A DNA stretch of 64,000 nt from Serpens gallinarum (GTDB taxonomy: Bacteria; Pseudomonadota; Gammaproteobacteria; Pseudomonadales; Pseudomonadaceae): assembly GCF_014836765.1 (NCBI RefSeq), contig NZ_JACSQG010000001.1, positions 368,896 through 432,895 on the forward strand. The letters run 5' to 3'. The position numbers were made by a program, and so were the translations under genes. Of this stretch, positions 37,971 to 47,591 are shown one piece after another; the first letter of the stretch is position 1; each line of letters starts with the position of its first letter. Under the pieces are notes generated by a model. The model did not search any database, was not told where the DNA came from, and saw only the letters and a program-made list of their open reading frames with translations.

Positions 37971-38000
37971 GCGGGCTTCCTCGGGAGCCCGCTTTTTTTT
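37971..38000 (+). terminator. Rho-independent terminator of the TRAP operon
   Basis: GCGGGCT / AGCCCGC (37971-37977 with 37986-37992) is followed by eight T residues, 27 bases after the dctM stop codon. Confidence 0.92.
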
Positions 38001-38084
38001 GCCTCGCGATACGCCATGAATGGCTTGAGCCACATAACTCGCGAGACCGGGCGCTCTTGAATTGCGTCATCAGCCGATCAGGAA

Positions 38085-38560
38085 CGGTCGCTCTCTGCGC
38101 AACAGCGCACCAGATTTCAAGGCGAGTGCTATCGAATGTAGCCACCTGGGGCAACGAACCAACCTTCAGCACCGCGCCGAGCGGCAGCCCTGCAGGCGCA
38201 TGCCACGCTCGTAAGTGCCGCAGGTGCGACCAGTTCAGTTGTGGATCGGCAGGCAGACTCAAGTAGCGAAGACGCGGCGCTGTCCTCGACCTCACCCACG
38301 ACGTAGTTCGCCCTGTTCAAGTCAGGCCAAGTCCCCGTAGCGAGATGGCTGTCCATTGCACGTCGACCCGACAGCGTATGCACAGCAAGGCGCAAAGCTC
38401 GCGTGCGATCTGGCGAAAAGGCTGGAATATGCGCAGCAGCATGTCGAGAGTAGCCGGCGTGAGTTCGTGATGTCCGTGGCACGCTCGAACGCGGCGCTGC
38501 CGGTCACGCGGGGCGAAACCGAGGACCTCGGTTCGCTGCGAACGATTGCCAGGGCACGGC
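38085..38560 (-). pseudogene. Decayed copy of the C-terminal half of mdcH
   Basis: Translating the minus strand in shifting frames gives segments that line up in order with intact MdcH (40889-41824). QRTEVLGFAPR corresponds to QHAKALGASCAR, HHELTPATLDMLLRIFQPF to HSALLETPAAQLAEAFAPV, and APRLRYLS is identical in both. At the DNA level the stretch around 38196-38220 (GCATGCCACGCTCGTAAG) matches 41035-41052 closely, and the TTCGAT... end aligns with the mdcH 3' end. Frameshifts and an insertion near 38300-38430 break it. This comparison was done by eye. Confidence 0.65.
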
Positions 38561-38595
38561 ATACCGGGAAAGGGTCTGCATCGCTGCCAGGATCG

Positions 38596-38725
38596 CGCTG
38601 GCGGCTCGGGCAGATTCGCCGTCTAAGCGCAGGACACGTTCATTCCGCTGCAGGCGAAGGTGTCGCCTGCAGCAGCACATCGGCGCGGTGTGTCTCAAGG
38701 CCCAGGAGCGACCCTCGCGCTGAAA
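38596..38725 (+). pseudogene. Decayed copy of the mdcR 3' end
   Basis: The segment repeats intact mdcR around 34330-34470 with scattered changes. CATTCCG, CTGCAGCAGCACATCGGCGC and CTCAAGGCC are shared, and the translation keeps the LQQHIGAV-LKA-ER signature of MdcR. Homology stops abruptly near 38722, next to the 3' end of the chemoreceptor gene. It is too short and damaged to be expressed. Confidence 0.75.
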
Positions 38726-38741
38726 CACCGATTGAAGCGAG

Positions 38742-40664
38742 TCAGACTCGAAAACGTGCAGCCAGGCCTTGCAATTCGTTGCCCAGCCTCGCCAGTTGCA
38801 CCGTCGAAGCAGCGGTCTGCTCCGCTGCAGCTGCCGACTGGTCAGCTACGTCACGCACGTTGAGCACGCTACGGTTGATGTCCTCGGCCACCGAGCTCTG
38901 TTCCTCCGAGGCCGTGGCGATTTGCAAATTCATCGTTTGGATGGTGGAGATGCTGCGCGTGATCGCCTGCAGTTCTTCACCGACGTCACGCGCCAGCGAC
39001 ACGGTCTCGGCGGCCAGGCCACGACTGCTGTCCATCATCGACGAAGCATTCAGTGCGCCTTGCTGCAACGTGTCGATAAGCCCTTCGATTTGCGCCGTCG
39101 ATTCCTGCGTTCGCTGCGCCAGACCGCGCACCTCATCGGCCACCACGGCGAAACCGCGACCGGCTTCACCCGCCCTGGCCGCTTCGATCGCCGCATTCAG
39201 CGCCAGCAGGTTGGTCTGCTCAGCGATGCCATGGATTACGGTGAGCACGGTACTGATACCCGCGGCTTCCTTGTTGAGCTGATCCATGGCTTCGGCGGAC
39301 AGGCCAACTTGCGAAGACAGGCTGTCGATCTGGGCCAGCGCCCGCTCCACCACGACATTGCCCTTGACTGCCTGGCGCTCAGCATGCTGAGCGGCGCTCG
39401 ACGCCTCATCGGCATTGCGCGCCACTTCCTGCACCGTCGCGGCCATCTCGTGCATGGCTGTGGCGACCTGATCGGTCTCCTTGCGTTGGCTCTGGATACC
39501 CGCGCTGGTCTGTTCGGTCACTGTGGAGAGCTGCTCGGCGGCCGAGGCCAGCTGGCTGGTAATGCCGGCCACCTGGGCGAGCATGTCGCGCAGATTGCCG
39601 CGCGTAAGGTCCAGCGCATCGAGCAACTGCCCGAACTCGTCGCCACGCTGCTGCCGCGGCTGTTCCGTCATATCGCCCGCACCGATGCGCTCGGCGACGC
39701 GCACGGCCTGAGCCAGCGGGTTGGTGATCTGCCTTACGATCAGCCAGCTGATGAACAACCCAAGCGCCACTGCCAGCAATGTGATCCCCAACAGCAACGC
39801 TTGTCTTCCTCCTGCTTCAGCGCTGCGCTTTTCTGTCTGGGACTGAACAATTTCGTTAGTGTTGCGATAGATATTGTCGAAAATGCGCTGCATTTCCTGC
39901 CGCGCTTGCACCTGGGAGGCCACGATCGGTGGCAGCTTGGCGAATTGGCTGATGTAGGTGCCGACGGACTCATGCAAGGGCTGCAGAAGTTCCGCCGAAG
40001 CGCCAGCCAGGTGCCTGTCGAGCTTGTCGACGGCTGCCTGAAGCCTCTTGAACTGTTGCTGCAACTGCTGCAGGGATTGCTCGGTTTCGGTCATCAGGTA
40101 ACCGCGTACCATGAAGCGCACCAGCCGGTTGTGCTTGGACACCTCGCCGGCGAGCAGGCCGATGGTGGCGGCTTTACGGCTGGTGTGAACAATTGGATCA
40201 TCCGCAGTGCCCGCCCAGCGTTCTTCCAGTTCCGCGATCAATGCATCGGAGGTATTGCCGGCGTTCACCCAGCCGCTGCGCGTGGTCACCTTGAGCTGCC
40301 AAAGTGCGGCCAGCTCCTGGAAGTGCTGCTGGTAACGCTGTGCCTCACTGGCAATGACATCCAGCCGCTGCAGATCCTCTGGGTCGTTAAACTGGGCCTT
40401 GTGCTCTTGCACGAGCTGGACGATCCGAGCCACCGACTGGTCCACCGCCTCCACATACTGCTTGTCGCCTCGGGTTTCGAAGCTGACCTGCGCGTAGCGG
40501 ATCTGATTGGCCTCATCCAGCAGAATGGCGGCGTCCTGCGCCTTATCGCTGCGTGAGATCAATGCATCCATGCCGTAGATACCGATTAAAGCTACGGCCA
40601 CCGTCAGCGTAAGAATGGCTGCAAAACCTAGAGCCAGTTTGTGGCTGACCTTGAGAATATTCAT
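38742..40664 (-). CDS. Methyl-accepting chemotaxis protein, HBM-type sensor
   Basis: A 640-residue chemoreceptor. TM1 covers about 11-31, and the periplasmic sensor covers 33-288, all-helical and about 255 residues long. This is the size of helical bimodular (HBM) domains, which in P. putida McpS bind TCA-cycle acids. TM2 is at 290-310, then HAMP and a methyl-accepting domain with the full tip ([32 protein letters not shown]). No C-terminal CheR-binding pentapeptide is seen. It sits 225 bases downstream of mdcH on the same strand, inside the malonate locus. A malonate or related dicarboxylate ligand is inferred. Confidence 0.9.
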   Translation of the reverse strand: MNILKVSHKLALGFAAILTLTVAVALIGIYGMDALISRSDKAQDAAILLDEANQIRYAQVSFETRGDKQYVEAVDQSVARIVQLVQEHKAQFNDPEDLQRLDVIASEAQRYQQHFQELAALWQLKVTTRSGWVNAGNTSDALIAELEERWAGTADDPIVHTSRKAATIGLLAGEVSKHNRLVRFMVRGYLMTETEQSLQQLQQQFKRLQAAVDKLDRHLAGASAELLQPLHESVGTYISQFAKLPPIVASQVQARQEMQRIFDNIYRNTNEIVQSQTEKRSAEAGGRQALLLGITLLAVALGLFISWLIVRQITNPLAQAVRVAERIGAGDMTEQPRQQRGDEFGQLLDALDLTRGNLRDMLAQVAGITSQLASAAEQLSTVTEQTSAGIQSQRKETDQVATAMHEMAATVQEVARNADEASSAAQHAERQAVKGNVVVERALAQIDSLSSQVGLSAEAMDQLNKEAAGISTVLTVIHGIAEQTNLLALNAAIEAARAGEAGRGFAVVADEVRGLAQRTQESTAQIEGLIDTLQQGALNASSMMDSSRGLAAETVSLARDVGEELQAITRSISTIQTMNLQIATASEEQSSVAEDINRSVLNVRDVADQSAAAAEQTAASTVQLARLGNELQGLAARFRV

Positions 40665-40888
40665 TGTTCGGTAATCCTGAGAAGCGCGAACGCGCCCATA
40701 GAGGCGCGCTGCGGGTTACGTTGAGTATCAGCGGAACTGCTGAGGCATCAGTCAGCAGTCCGCGCATCTTCGAACACGAGCCGAAACAGCTGCCCAATGG
40801 GGTGTTGAACGCCTCGGTAAGGCACACCTGCAGGGCACCCATTTCGGTTCGGGCGGAAGGCGGCACCGCGACCCTCCCTCCTGCTGTG

Positions 40889-41824
40889 CTACTCGGCTCG
40901 ACCTACCTCCCGACGCAGCAAGGCGTCCAACGTATCGAGCCGGGCGCCATCGAAAGCGACCAGCGTGCCTTGCTCGATTACCCGTCGCGCCAGCCCGGTC
41001 AGGACCGAGCCCGGCGGCAGTTCGATGTGGAGGCGCACGCCACGTTCGTAAGCGGTGCGCAGCGTGGCGTGCCAATCCACGACGCGGCACATGTTGAAGG
41101 CCAGGTCATCGCGCAGCCGCTCGGGGTCGGTGATGGGCCGTGCCGTGGTGCTGCTGAGATAACGCAGGCGCGGCGCACGCAGGGTAACGGGTGCGAACGC
41201 CTCGGCCAGTTGCGCGGCGGGCGTTTCCAGCAGCGCGCTGTGCGATGGCACGCTCACCGCCAGGCGCCTGGCACAAGATGCGCCCAAGGCTTTTGCATGC
41301 TGCGCGACCGCCGCCATGGCCGCATCGCTGCCGGCGATGACGATCTGGTTGTCGGCGTTGATGTTGGCCAGATGCACCGGTGTGTGCGGGCCGTGGACCT
41401 GCGCCAGCAGGCCCTCAACCTGCCCGAGATCGAGGCCGAGAATGGCCGTCATGCCATAGCCCTGGGGATAGGCGTTCTGCATCAGTTCGCCGCGCAGCGC
41501 CACCAGGCGCAGGGCATCGGCATAGTCCAGCGCCCCGGCGGTAACCGCGGCGGCATAGGCACCGATGGAAAGCCCGGCGACATAGTCGGGGTGCAGGCCT
41601 TCACGCATCAGCAAGCGCGCCCCAGCCACCCCGGCTATCAGCAGGCAGAGCTGCACGGCGCGGGTCGAGGCGAGCGCTTCAGCCGAATCCAGGGCCTGCG
41701 CGTCCTCGCCAAGCGCCTCGCTGGCCTCGATCAGGGTAGCGGCGATCTCCGGCTCGTCCGGCAGGCGATGCAGCATGCCGGGCTTTTGCGCCCCCTGGCC
41801 GGGAAAGGCGAACAGGCTACTCAT
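40889..41824 (-). CDS. mdcH: Malonate decarboxylase, malonyl-CoA:ACP transacylase
   Basis: A 311-residue FabD-like acyltransferase (epsilon subunit) that primes the MdcC acyl carrier with malonate from malonyl-CoA. It shows FAFPGQGAQKPGM at the start, a GLSIGAYAA motif with the active-site Ser, and a SVPSHSALLETP segment with the catalytic His. The ATG at 41824 overlaps the mdcG stop by four bases. It is the last gene of the mdc operon. A decayed partial copy lies at 38085-38560. Confidence 0.92.
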   Translation of the reverse strand: MSSLFAFPGQGAQKPGMLHRLPDEPEIAATLIEASEALGEDAQALDSAEALASTRAVQLCLLIAGVAGARLLMREGLHPDYVAGLSIGAYAAAVTAGALDYADALRLVALRGELMQNAYPQGYGMTAILGLDLGQVEGLLAQVHGPHTPVHLANINADNQIVIAGSDAAMAAVAQHAKALGASCARRLAVSVPSHSALLETPAAQLAEAFAPVTLRAPRLRYLSSTTARPITDPERLRDDLAFNMCRVVDWHATLRTAYERGVRLHIELPPGSVLTGLARRVIEQGTLVAFDGARLDTLDALLRREVGRAE

Positions 41825-42441
41825 GCCGCCATCTCCCCGGGAGCCCAGGGGTTCTCGATCAGCCGAGCACCTGTGGCGCACTTGAGCAGGATACGGGGCG
41901 AGCCGCCGGCCCACTCGCGCAGGGCGACGGCACCGGCCGGGGTTTCCAACTGCAGGTCTACGCGGCAGGGCGAAGTGTCCAGCAGCTGCTGCAGTTCGCG
42001 CGCTTCGGTGCGTGGCAGCTCGTAGGGCGTGCGCAGCAGGAGGTCGAGATCGCTCTCGACACGCGCCACGGCAACACCTGTGGCCAACTGGAAACCGACC
42101 GAACCGGTGACGCCCCAGGGGCGCTCCAAACCGTCGAACACCGGCTTGAGCACGGCAAGTGCCCTAAAGGCCGGCAAATCACCAGCGGTAACCTGCGCGA
42201 CCAGTTGCTCGGGACTCATGCAACGCACCACCCGGTTCACGCTCATCACCGTGGCATAACGCTGATCGCGGCGGGTGCCGCGCACGCCGACCGCAATCTG
42301 ACCCGGCGCGACGAGCGCGCGGCGCACCACCACCGGCTGGCCAGCGGCCAATGCCTGCCGCGCCCAGGCCGGCGCGTCAGTGGGCAACTGCGTCGGGGTC
42401 ATACCCCAGAGCAGGTCGTGGGGGCGTGGAGTGTCGTTCAT
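41821..42441 (-). CDS. mdcG: Phosphoribosyl-dephospho-CoA transferase MdcG
   Basis: A 206-residue nucleotidyltransferase that attaches the triphosphoribosyl-dephospho-CoA prosthetic group to the Ser of MdcC. The start RPHDLLWG, the GSVGFQLATG motif and the paired acidic residues in ESDLDLLL (metal-binding in this fold) fit the family. AGGAGG lies upstream of the ATG. A 100-base gap with a strong hairpin separates it from mdcE, while it is coupled to mdcH. Confidence 0.92.
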   Translation of the reverse strand: MNDTPRPHDLLWGMTPTQLPTDAPAWARQALAAGQPVVVRRALVAPGQIAVGVRGTRRDQRYATVMSVNRVVRCMSPEQLVAQVTAGDLPAFRALAVLKPVFDGLERPWGVTGSVGFQLATGVAVARVESDLDLLLRTPYELPRTEARELQQLLDTSPCRVDLQLETPAGAVALREWAGGSPRILLKCATGARLIENPWAPGEMAA

Positions 42442-42495
42442 CTGCAGCCTCCTCGTGATTGTTGTTGTGGAGGTGAAGCTTGGGGGCTCGCTATT

Positions 42496-42532
42496 GGCCC
42501 CTTCCCGCCGCTCTCCTTGACGGGAAGGGGCC
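42496..42532 (-). other. Strong hairpin within the mdc operon (mdcE-mdcG gap)
   Basis: GGCCCCTTCCCG and CGGGAAGGGGCC (42496-42507 with 42521-42532) form a perfect 12-base stem with a 13-base loop in the only sizeable gap of the operon. No U-run follows on the minus strand, so it is more likely an mRNA processing or stability element than a terminator. Confidence 0.6.
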
Positions 42533-42541
42533 GAGTTTCAA

Positions 42542-43327
42542 TCACCACTGGGCTCGGAGCATCTCCCGCACCCGCGATGACGCCTCGCGATTCGGCGCGC
42601 CGAGGCGGCCACGGAGGTCGGTGCTGGCGCCGATGTCGGCGACGGCCTTTTGCAGGCAGTCACGCACGAGGGCCAGGTCTTCACCGGCCGGCTGCTCGAT
42701 GTTTTCCACTGAGAGGGTTTGCCAGAGCAGCCCGAGGGTCGCGTAGTTGTCAATGTCATAGGCCATCGGCGGCACCGACTCGGCCAGCGCCTCCAGTTCC
42801 TCGACGCTGCGCAGGGTGATGCGTGCGGCGGCGGCCTTGCCCATGGCGTGCACCATTACGCCCGGATCGCGCAGGGCGATGATCCGCTGGGCCTGGTAGC
42901 CATGGGCGAGGAAGGCGCCGGACATGGCCTTGCCTACCAGCAGCGCGACGACGGGGTGGCCGGCCAGACGAGCTCGGGCATAGCCGTCCACCGCCCCAGC
43001 CAGCGCCTGATGGATACCCAGGGCCTCCTCGCGGCGGCCGTAGGCCTGGCTCGGGACATCGACCACGGCAACCACCACACGCTTGTCGGTTTTCTCGCGG
43101 TCGGCTTCGATTACTTCGTCCACGGCCTTGCCCAGGCCCCAGCCTTCGAGCAGGCCAACTTCTCCATTACGCGCTCGCGGGTATGGATTCTCCGCATCGG
43201 GCACCACGGCGATATAGCGCGCGGCACGCCCGCCGAGTGAGCCGTCGATAACCTTTACCGAGGCCGGGTAGCCGGCCAGGGCCTGGCCGCCGGCCAGAGC
43301 TTGCAACCAGTTCAGTCCACGGCTCAT
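42542..43327 (-). CDS. mdcE: Malonate decarboxylase gamma subunit
   Basis: A 261-residue subunit that, with MdcD, decarboxylates malonyl-S-ACP to acetyl-S-ACP. It has the crotonase/carboxyltransferase-like pattern GHPVVALLVGKAMSGAFLAHGYQAQRIIAL, with the Gly-rich oxyanion region. Its ATG overlaps the mdcD stop (ATGA) and is preceded by GAGAT. All mdc genes from A to E are packed with 0-8 base overlaps or gaps, showing one transcript. Confidence 0.93.
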   Translation of the reverse strand: MSRGLNWLQALAGGQALAGYPASVKVIDGSLGGRAARYIAVVPDAENPYPRARNGEVGLLEGWGLGKAVDEVIEADREKTDKRVVVAVVDVPSQAYGRREEALGIHQALAGAVDGYARARLAGHPVVALLVGKAMSGAFLAHGYQAQRIIALRDPGVMVHAMGKAAAARITLRSVEELEALAESVPPMAYDIDNYATLGLLWQTLSVENIEQPAGEDLALVRDCLQKAVADIGASTDLRGRLGAPNREASSRVREMLRAQW

Positions 43328-44175
43328 TGGGCATCTCCTTGATAGAGGGCACGTACTGCCGCGGCATCGGGCTGCGTGCGAGTGTCGGCGTCAGCCAGGC
43401 GTTGCAGGAACCAGGCATGGCGGCGGCTGCGCGGCTGCGCCGGCTTGCCTTGGGCGAACAGCCGATGCAGTTCATTACGGATGGCATCGGTATCGTCGGC
43501 GACGTAGCTGTCCGCCAGGCCGCTGGCATGGCGCTGCTCGCCGCCAGTCAGGCTCCAGATGAACGGCCGGTCGCTGGCGTCGTATTCCTCGATGCCGGCT
43601 TCTTGCTCGATCACTTGTGGTCCGTTCAGGCCCAGACGCGCCTCGCGAGTGACCAGGAGATAGCTGCATAGTCCGGCGGCAATCCCCATGCCGCCGAAGC
43701 AGCCGACCGAGCCGGCGACCACGCCGATCACCGGCTGGTGGTCGCGCAGTTCGACGATGGCCGCCTGGATCTCGGCGATGGCCGCCAGGCCCAGGTTGGC
43801 TTCCTGCAGGCGCACACCGCCGGTTTCCAGCAGCAGCACGGCGCGGGTGGGGATGCCGTTGCGGTTGTCCTCGGCGGCAAGCTCCAGCGCACCGGCGATC
43901 TTTGCGCCGCCGACCTCGCCCATGCTGCCGCCCTGGAAGGCGCCTTCGATGGCGGCGATCACTGCGGGTAGGCCGTCGATGGTGCCCTTGGCCACCACTA
44001 CGCCGTCGTCGGCCTGAGTGACGATGCCCTGCTTGTTCAGCCAGGGCGAGGTGACGCGGTCGAACGGGTCGAGCAGTTCACGGAAGCTGCCGTCATCCAG
44101 CAGTGCACGGGCACGCTGGCGAGCGCCGAGTTCGACGAAGCTGCGTGACTGCAGCAGACGTGCAATGTCAGTCAT
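43324..44175 (-). CDS. mdcD: Malonate decarboxylase beta subunit
   Basis: A 283-residue carboxyltransferase-like subunit of the decarboxylase heterodimer with MdcE. Characteristic segments are KGTIDGLPAVIAAIEGAFQGGSMGEVGGAKIAGAL, VLLLETGGVRLQEANLGL and GVVAGSVGCFGGMGIAAGLC. The ATG at 44175 overlaps the mdcC 3' end by eight bases; the longer open frame is a shadow across mdcC. Confidence 0.93.
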   Translation of the reverse strand: MTDIARLLQSRSFVELGARQRARALLDDGSFRELLDPFDRVTSPWLNKQGIVTQADDGVVVAKGTIDGLPAVIAAIEGAFQGGSMGEVGGAKIAGALELAAEDNRNGIPTRAVLLLETGGVRLQEANLGLAAIAEIQAAIVELRDHQPVIGVVAGSVGCFGGMGIAAGLCSYLLVTREARLGLNGPQVIEQEAGIEEYDASDRPFIWSLTGGEQRHASGLADSYVADDTDAIRNELHRLFAQGKPAQPRSRRHAWFLQRLADADTRTQPDAAAVRALYQGDAQ

Positions 44176-44467
44176 GGCCAACCTCCTCAAGCCCTTGTTC
44201 CAGACGCAGGCGTACCACGCCGGGTGTCGCACCGAAATCGTGAATATCGATGTTCAGCGCCGGCGGCGTGTGCTCGCGGAACATCCGCTCGAACAGCTGC
44301 TGCCAACGCTGCTCGGCGCCGTTGACCGAGGTGACCACCTGGATTGACAACTTGCCAGCCTGGCCGGGCTCCAACAGCACTTCCAGATCACCCGAGCCGA
44401 CCACGCCGACCAGAGCTTTGCTGCGGGCGGGTTGCCCGGCGGGAAATTCGAAAGACAGGGTTTCCAT
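44168..44467 (-). CDS. mdcC: Malonate decarboxylase acyl carrier protein
   Basis: A 99-residue delta subunit, the acyl carrier of malonate decarboxylase. Ser25 in VVGSGDLEVLLEP is the expected attachment site of the 2'-(5''-triphosphoribosyl)-3'-dephospho-CoA group. The ATG at 44467 is used, nine bases after GGAG; an in-frame TTG two codons earlier overlaps the mdcB stop. It lies two bases after mdcB. Confidence 0.93.
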   Translation of the reverse strand: METLSFEFPAGQPARSKALVGVVGSGDLEVLLEPGQAGKLSIQVVTSVNGAEQRWQQLFERMFREHTPPALNIDIHDFGATPGVVRLRLEQGLEEVGHD

Positions 44468-44469
44468 GA

Positions 44470-45342
44470 TCAATTGCTCCCAATCGGCGCCGACGCGGCG
44501 GGCGCTAGACGGTCGAGGAAAAGAGTGGCGGCCAGCAGGTCAGCGGCGCCGCCGGGCGAGGCGCGCAGCGTCAGCATGTCGCGGTCCAGCTCCAGCAACT
44601 GCCGACGGCCGGCAAGACTCCCAGCACCACCGGCTGCGAGCACGGCGCAGGCACCGGCCTGCATGCGAGTCAGGCCTTCGAGGCCGGCACGGTGCAGCAC
44701 GCAGGTGTCGGTCAACTGGCTCATGATGGCTAGCAGCGCATCGAGCTGAGCGTTCTGCTCGCCGTCACGACGGCTGGCCACGAGTTGCGGCAAGCCCTGT
44801 TCGATAACGGCCGGAAAGCCATGCTGTGCCTGTTCGCGAGCGCCCAGTACGCCATAGGTGCGGCACGCCCGCGCGCCATGACTGTCGGGGTTGACGGGTG
44901 CGCTGGGGTCATCCAGCCGAGCCAGCGCCGCAGCCGTTGCGGCGATATGTCGGGGCGCGGCGCTACCGGTGTGCAGTGCCGCCGCCGCGCAGAGCAGGCC
45001 CAGCGCCCAGATCGCGCCACGGTGGGTGTTGACCCCGCCGGTGACACGCAGCATCGCGACCTCGCCATCGCGGCCCAACTGGCCGAGGGCTTCACGCAGC
45101 GGCTGGCTGACCTCACCGGCGATCAGCGCGGCCTCGGCCATCGCCTTGAAGGTCGGCCACAGCGCGTTGGCCGAGGCGTGCATCAGGTCCAGGTGCAGGT
45201 CGTCGTGCGCACCGTTGCCGCGCCGGTCTACCAGCCCCGGCTTGGGCGACAGGTCCGCCTCGTCGATCAGCGCCTGCACCGCCACGTCCGCCAGGCGTTC
45301 AGCCAGTGAGGGCTGTACCTGCCTTGCAATGAGGGCGCTCAT
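44470..45342 (-). CDS. mdcB: Triphosphoribosyl-dephospho-CoA synthase MdcB
   Basis: A 290-residue CitG/MdcB-family enzyme that builds the prosthetic-group precursor from ATP and dephospho-CoA. Visible marks are [38 protein letters not shown] and [13 protein letters not shown]. The ATG at 45342 shares one base with the mdcA stop (TGATG) and has AGGAG six bases upstream; a GTG one codon earlier is possible. Confidence 0.92.
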   Translation of the reverse strand: MSALIARQVQPSLAERLADVAVQALIDEADLSPKPGLVDRRGNGAHDDLHLDLMHASANALWPTFKAMAEAALIAGEVSQPLREALGQLGRDGEVAMLRVTGGVNTHRGAIWALGLLCAAAALHTGSAAPRHIAATAAALARLDDPSAPVNPDSHGARACRTYGVLGAREQAQHGFPAVIEQGLPQLVASRRDGEQNAQLDALLAIMSQLTDTCVLHRAGLEGLTRMQAGACAVLAAGGAGSLAGRRQLLELDRDMLTLRASPGGAADLLAATLFLDRLAPAASAPIGSN

Positions 45343-47018
45343 CACCAGCTCCTGAACTTGGCAGGCGGGTTGTAGAGACCGCCGGACCAGTCGACCAGCT
45401 CGGCGATGCTCTTGGCCGCCAGCAGCTCCCGGGTGGCGTCAGTGCGGCGAATGCCGAGGTCTTCCGGCAGCGCGATCAGCCCTTCGCGGCGCATGCGCTC
45501 GGTGTCCTTGGGGTTGTGGCGCAGGCCGATGCGGGTAACGCCCGCCACCGCGGCGATCATTGCCTGGCGTTCTTCCAGCGAACGGGCCTTGTACAGGTAG
45601 GCGATGCCTTCCTCGGTGAGCAGGTGAGTAACGTCGTCGCCGTAGATCATGATCGGTGCCAGCGGCATGCCGCTCTTCTTCGCCACCTCGACCGCATCGA
45701 GCTGCTCGACGAAGGTGGGTTTGCCGCCTTCCTGGAAGGTCTCGACCATCTGTACCACGAGCTTCTTGCCGCGCTCGAGCATGGTGACCGGGCCTTCGCC
45801 GCCGGGGCTGGCCATGTCCAGCCAGGCCGGCGTCGGATGGCGGCGACCGCGCGGGTCGTGGCCCATGTTCGGAGCGCCGCCGAAACCGGCCAGACGGCCA
45901 CGGGTGACGGTCGACGAATGTCCGTCGCCGTCCACTTGCAGGGTGGCGCCGATGAACAGGTCCACCGCGTATTGTCCGGCCAGTTGGCACATCATGCGGT
46001 TGGAGCGCATCGATCCGTCGCGGCCCGTGAAGAACACGTCCGGACGCTGGGCGATGTAGTTCTCCATACCCAGCTCGGTGCCGAAGCAGTGCACGCTCTC
46101 GACCCAACCGGTCTCGATCGCCGGGATCAGCGTCGGGTGCGGGTTGAGCGTCCAGTTGCGGCAGATCTTGCCCTTCAGGCCCAGCGATTCGCCGTAGGTC
46201 GGCAGGATCAGCTCAATGGCGGCGGTGTTGAAGCCGATGCCGTGGTTGAGCGACTGCACGTTGTGTTTTTCGTAAATGCCGCGGATCGCCATCATCGCCA
46301 TCAGCACGTGCACCGGCTTGATGTGGCGCGGGTCGCGGGTGAACAGCGGCTCAATGTAGAACGGCTTGTCGGCCTGCACCACAAAATCCACCCAGCTCGC
46401 CGGGATGTCCACGCGCGGCAGGTCGCGCGGGTCATCGACGATTTCGTTGACCTGAACGATGACGATGCCGTCGGAAAAGGCGGTGGGCTCGACCAGCGCC
46501 GGGGTGTCTTCGGTGCTGGGACCGGTGTAGATATTGCCTTCGCGGTCGGCGGTGAAGCCGGCCACCAGCGCGACGTTGGGGATCAGGTCCACCAACAGGC
46601 GCGAATAGAGTTCGATGTAGGTGTGGATGGCGCCGACTTCCAGCAGGCCATCTTCCAGCAGCTGGCTGATGCGCAGGCTCTGCGGGCCGGCGAAGGAGAA
46701 GTCGAGCTTGCGCGCGATCTGCCGCTCGAACAGGTCCAGGTGCTCGGCGCGGCTGACGCTGGGCATGATCATGTGCAGGTCATGCAGTTTGCCGGGATCT
46801 ACCTTGGCCAGCGACCGGGACAGAAAATCAGCCTGCTTCTGGTTGTTGCCTTCGAGCACCACGCGATCGCCTGGCGCGATCAGAGCTTCGAGCGCCGCGA
46901 CGATCTTGTCGCTAGGCAGGACCACCCCATCGGCGAGGCTACGCACCTGATCGAGACGGCGGGCTTTTTCTGCGCGACGACGCGACCATTGCGGCGGTGG
47001 GGATATTGTTGTTGTCAT
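45342..47018 (-). CDS. mdcA: Malonate decarboxylase alpha subunit
   Basis: A 558-residue acetyl-S-ACP:malonate ACP transferase, the first gene of the operon mdcABCDEGH. It exchanges acetyl for malonyl on MdcC, so malonate is consumed as acetate plus CO2. CoA-transferase-like segments include [38 protein letters not shown] and [26 protein letters not shown] lies five bases before the ATG. A T-N11-A palindrome about 80 bases upstream is the likely MdcR site. Confidence 0.95.
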   Translation of the reverse strand: MTTTISPPPQWSRRRAEKARRLDQVRSLADGVVLPSDKIVAALEALIAPGDRVVLEGNNQKQADFLSRSLAKVDPGKLHDLHMIMPSVSRAEHLDLFERQIARKLDFSFAGPQSLRISQLLEDGLLEVGAIHTYIELYSRLLVDLIPNVALVAGFTADREGNIYTGPSTEDTPALVEPTAFSDGIVIVQVNEIVDDPRDLPRVDIPASWVDFVVQADKPFYIEPLFTRDPRHIKPVHVLMAMMAIRGIYEKHNVQSLNHGIGFNTAAIELILPTYGESLGLKGKICRNWTLNPHPTLIPAIETGWVESVHCFGTELGMENYIAQRPDVFFTGRDGSMRSNRMMCQLAGQYAVDLFIGATLQVDGDGHSSTVTRGRLAGFGGAPNMGHDPRGRRHPTPAWLDMASPGGEGPVTMLERGKKLVVQMVETFQEGGKPTFVEQLDAVEVAKKSGMPLAPIMIYGDDVTHLLTEEGIAYLYKARSLEERQAMIAAVAGVTRIGLRHNPKDTERMRREGLIALPEDLGIRRTDATRELLAAKSIAELVDWSGGLYNPPAKFRSW

Positions 47019-47098
47019 AATGACTCCACAGGTTTCCGCTTAGTGGACTCACAGTAGGCAGTGCCCCGCTGGTCATCAATCAAGCAGAGGGGGTGATA

Positions 47099-47115
47099 GT
47101 TACGCTTGGAGTAAC
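47099..47115 (-). promoter_or_regulatory. Candidate MdcR operator upstream of mdcA
   Basis: GTTAC-GCTTGGA-GTAAC is a perfect 5-base inverted repeat with a T-N11-A core (T47101, A47113), 80-96 bases before the mdcA ATG. That is a usual activation site position for LysR regulators. The rest of 47019-47359 holds no gene; it must contain the mdcA promoter and, towards its right end, the promoter of the FMN riboswitch. Confidence 0.6.
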
Positions 47116-47359
47116 TTTTACGTTGTCAGCACCAAGCCAGCCGCTTTGAGAAGCCCACTTGGAAACCCCGCGAGGCGGACACGAGAGTATGGATTAGCGT
47201 GTCTGGGTGGCTCGATAGGGGGGCGAATCCTCACGCGCAGTGCGGTGGACCCCCAGAAACAGATATTCGCGCCACGCCTCCATAGCGCTCCTGCGGCTGC
47301 ACGCCGCGGGCTTTTGTGTTAAAACGCCGGCGTGCGCCATTCGACCAAGGTGGCGCGCA

Positions 47360-47512
47360 ACGTTCTCAGGGCGGGGTGCGATTCCCCACCGGCGGTGATG
47401 GCCTGATGGCCTAGCCCGCGAGCGCTTGTCAGGGGACCACCCGAGCAAGGTCAGCAGATCCGGTGCGATCCCGGAGCCGACGGTATAGTCCGGATGAGAG
47501 AGAGCGGGATGC
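47360..47512 (+). ncRNA. FMN riboswitch (RFN element)
   Basis: The RFN core is visible: a start CAGGGCGGGGTGCGATTCCC, then CACCGGCGGTGATGG, a middle AGCCCGCGAGCGCTTGTCAG with GATCCGGTGCGATCCCGGAG, and the closing CCGACGGTATAGTCCGGATG, AGAGAG. This structure binds FMN and lowers riboflavin gene expression when FMN is plentiful. It lies about 115 bases before ribE. No classical U-run terminator follows, so translational control is more likely. Confidence 0.95.
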
Positions 47513-47591
47513 CTCGACGGGCGCCGTTCGTGCGTCGGTCCAATCCCTTTCGATCTGCAGTGCCCTGTTTTTAAAAACAGGAGTTCGTCAT

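Noticed and set aside
40665-40888. Partial frame between the chemoreceptor and mdcH (residues like EMGALQVCLTEAFN)
   Set aside because: It is short and matches nothing I can name; it could be another remnant but I cannot support a call.
45516-47057. A 513-codon frame opposite mdcA
   Set aside because: A GC-codon shadow of a well-supported gene with no recognisable domain.
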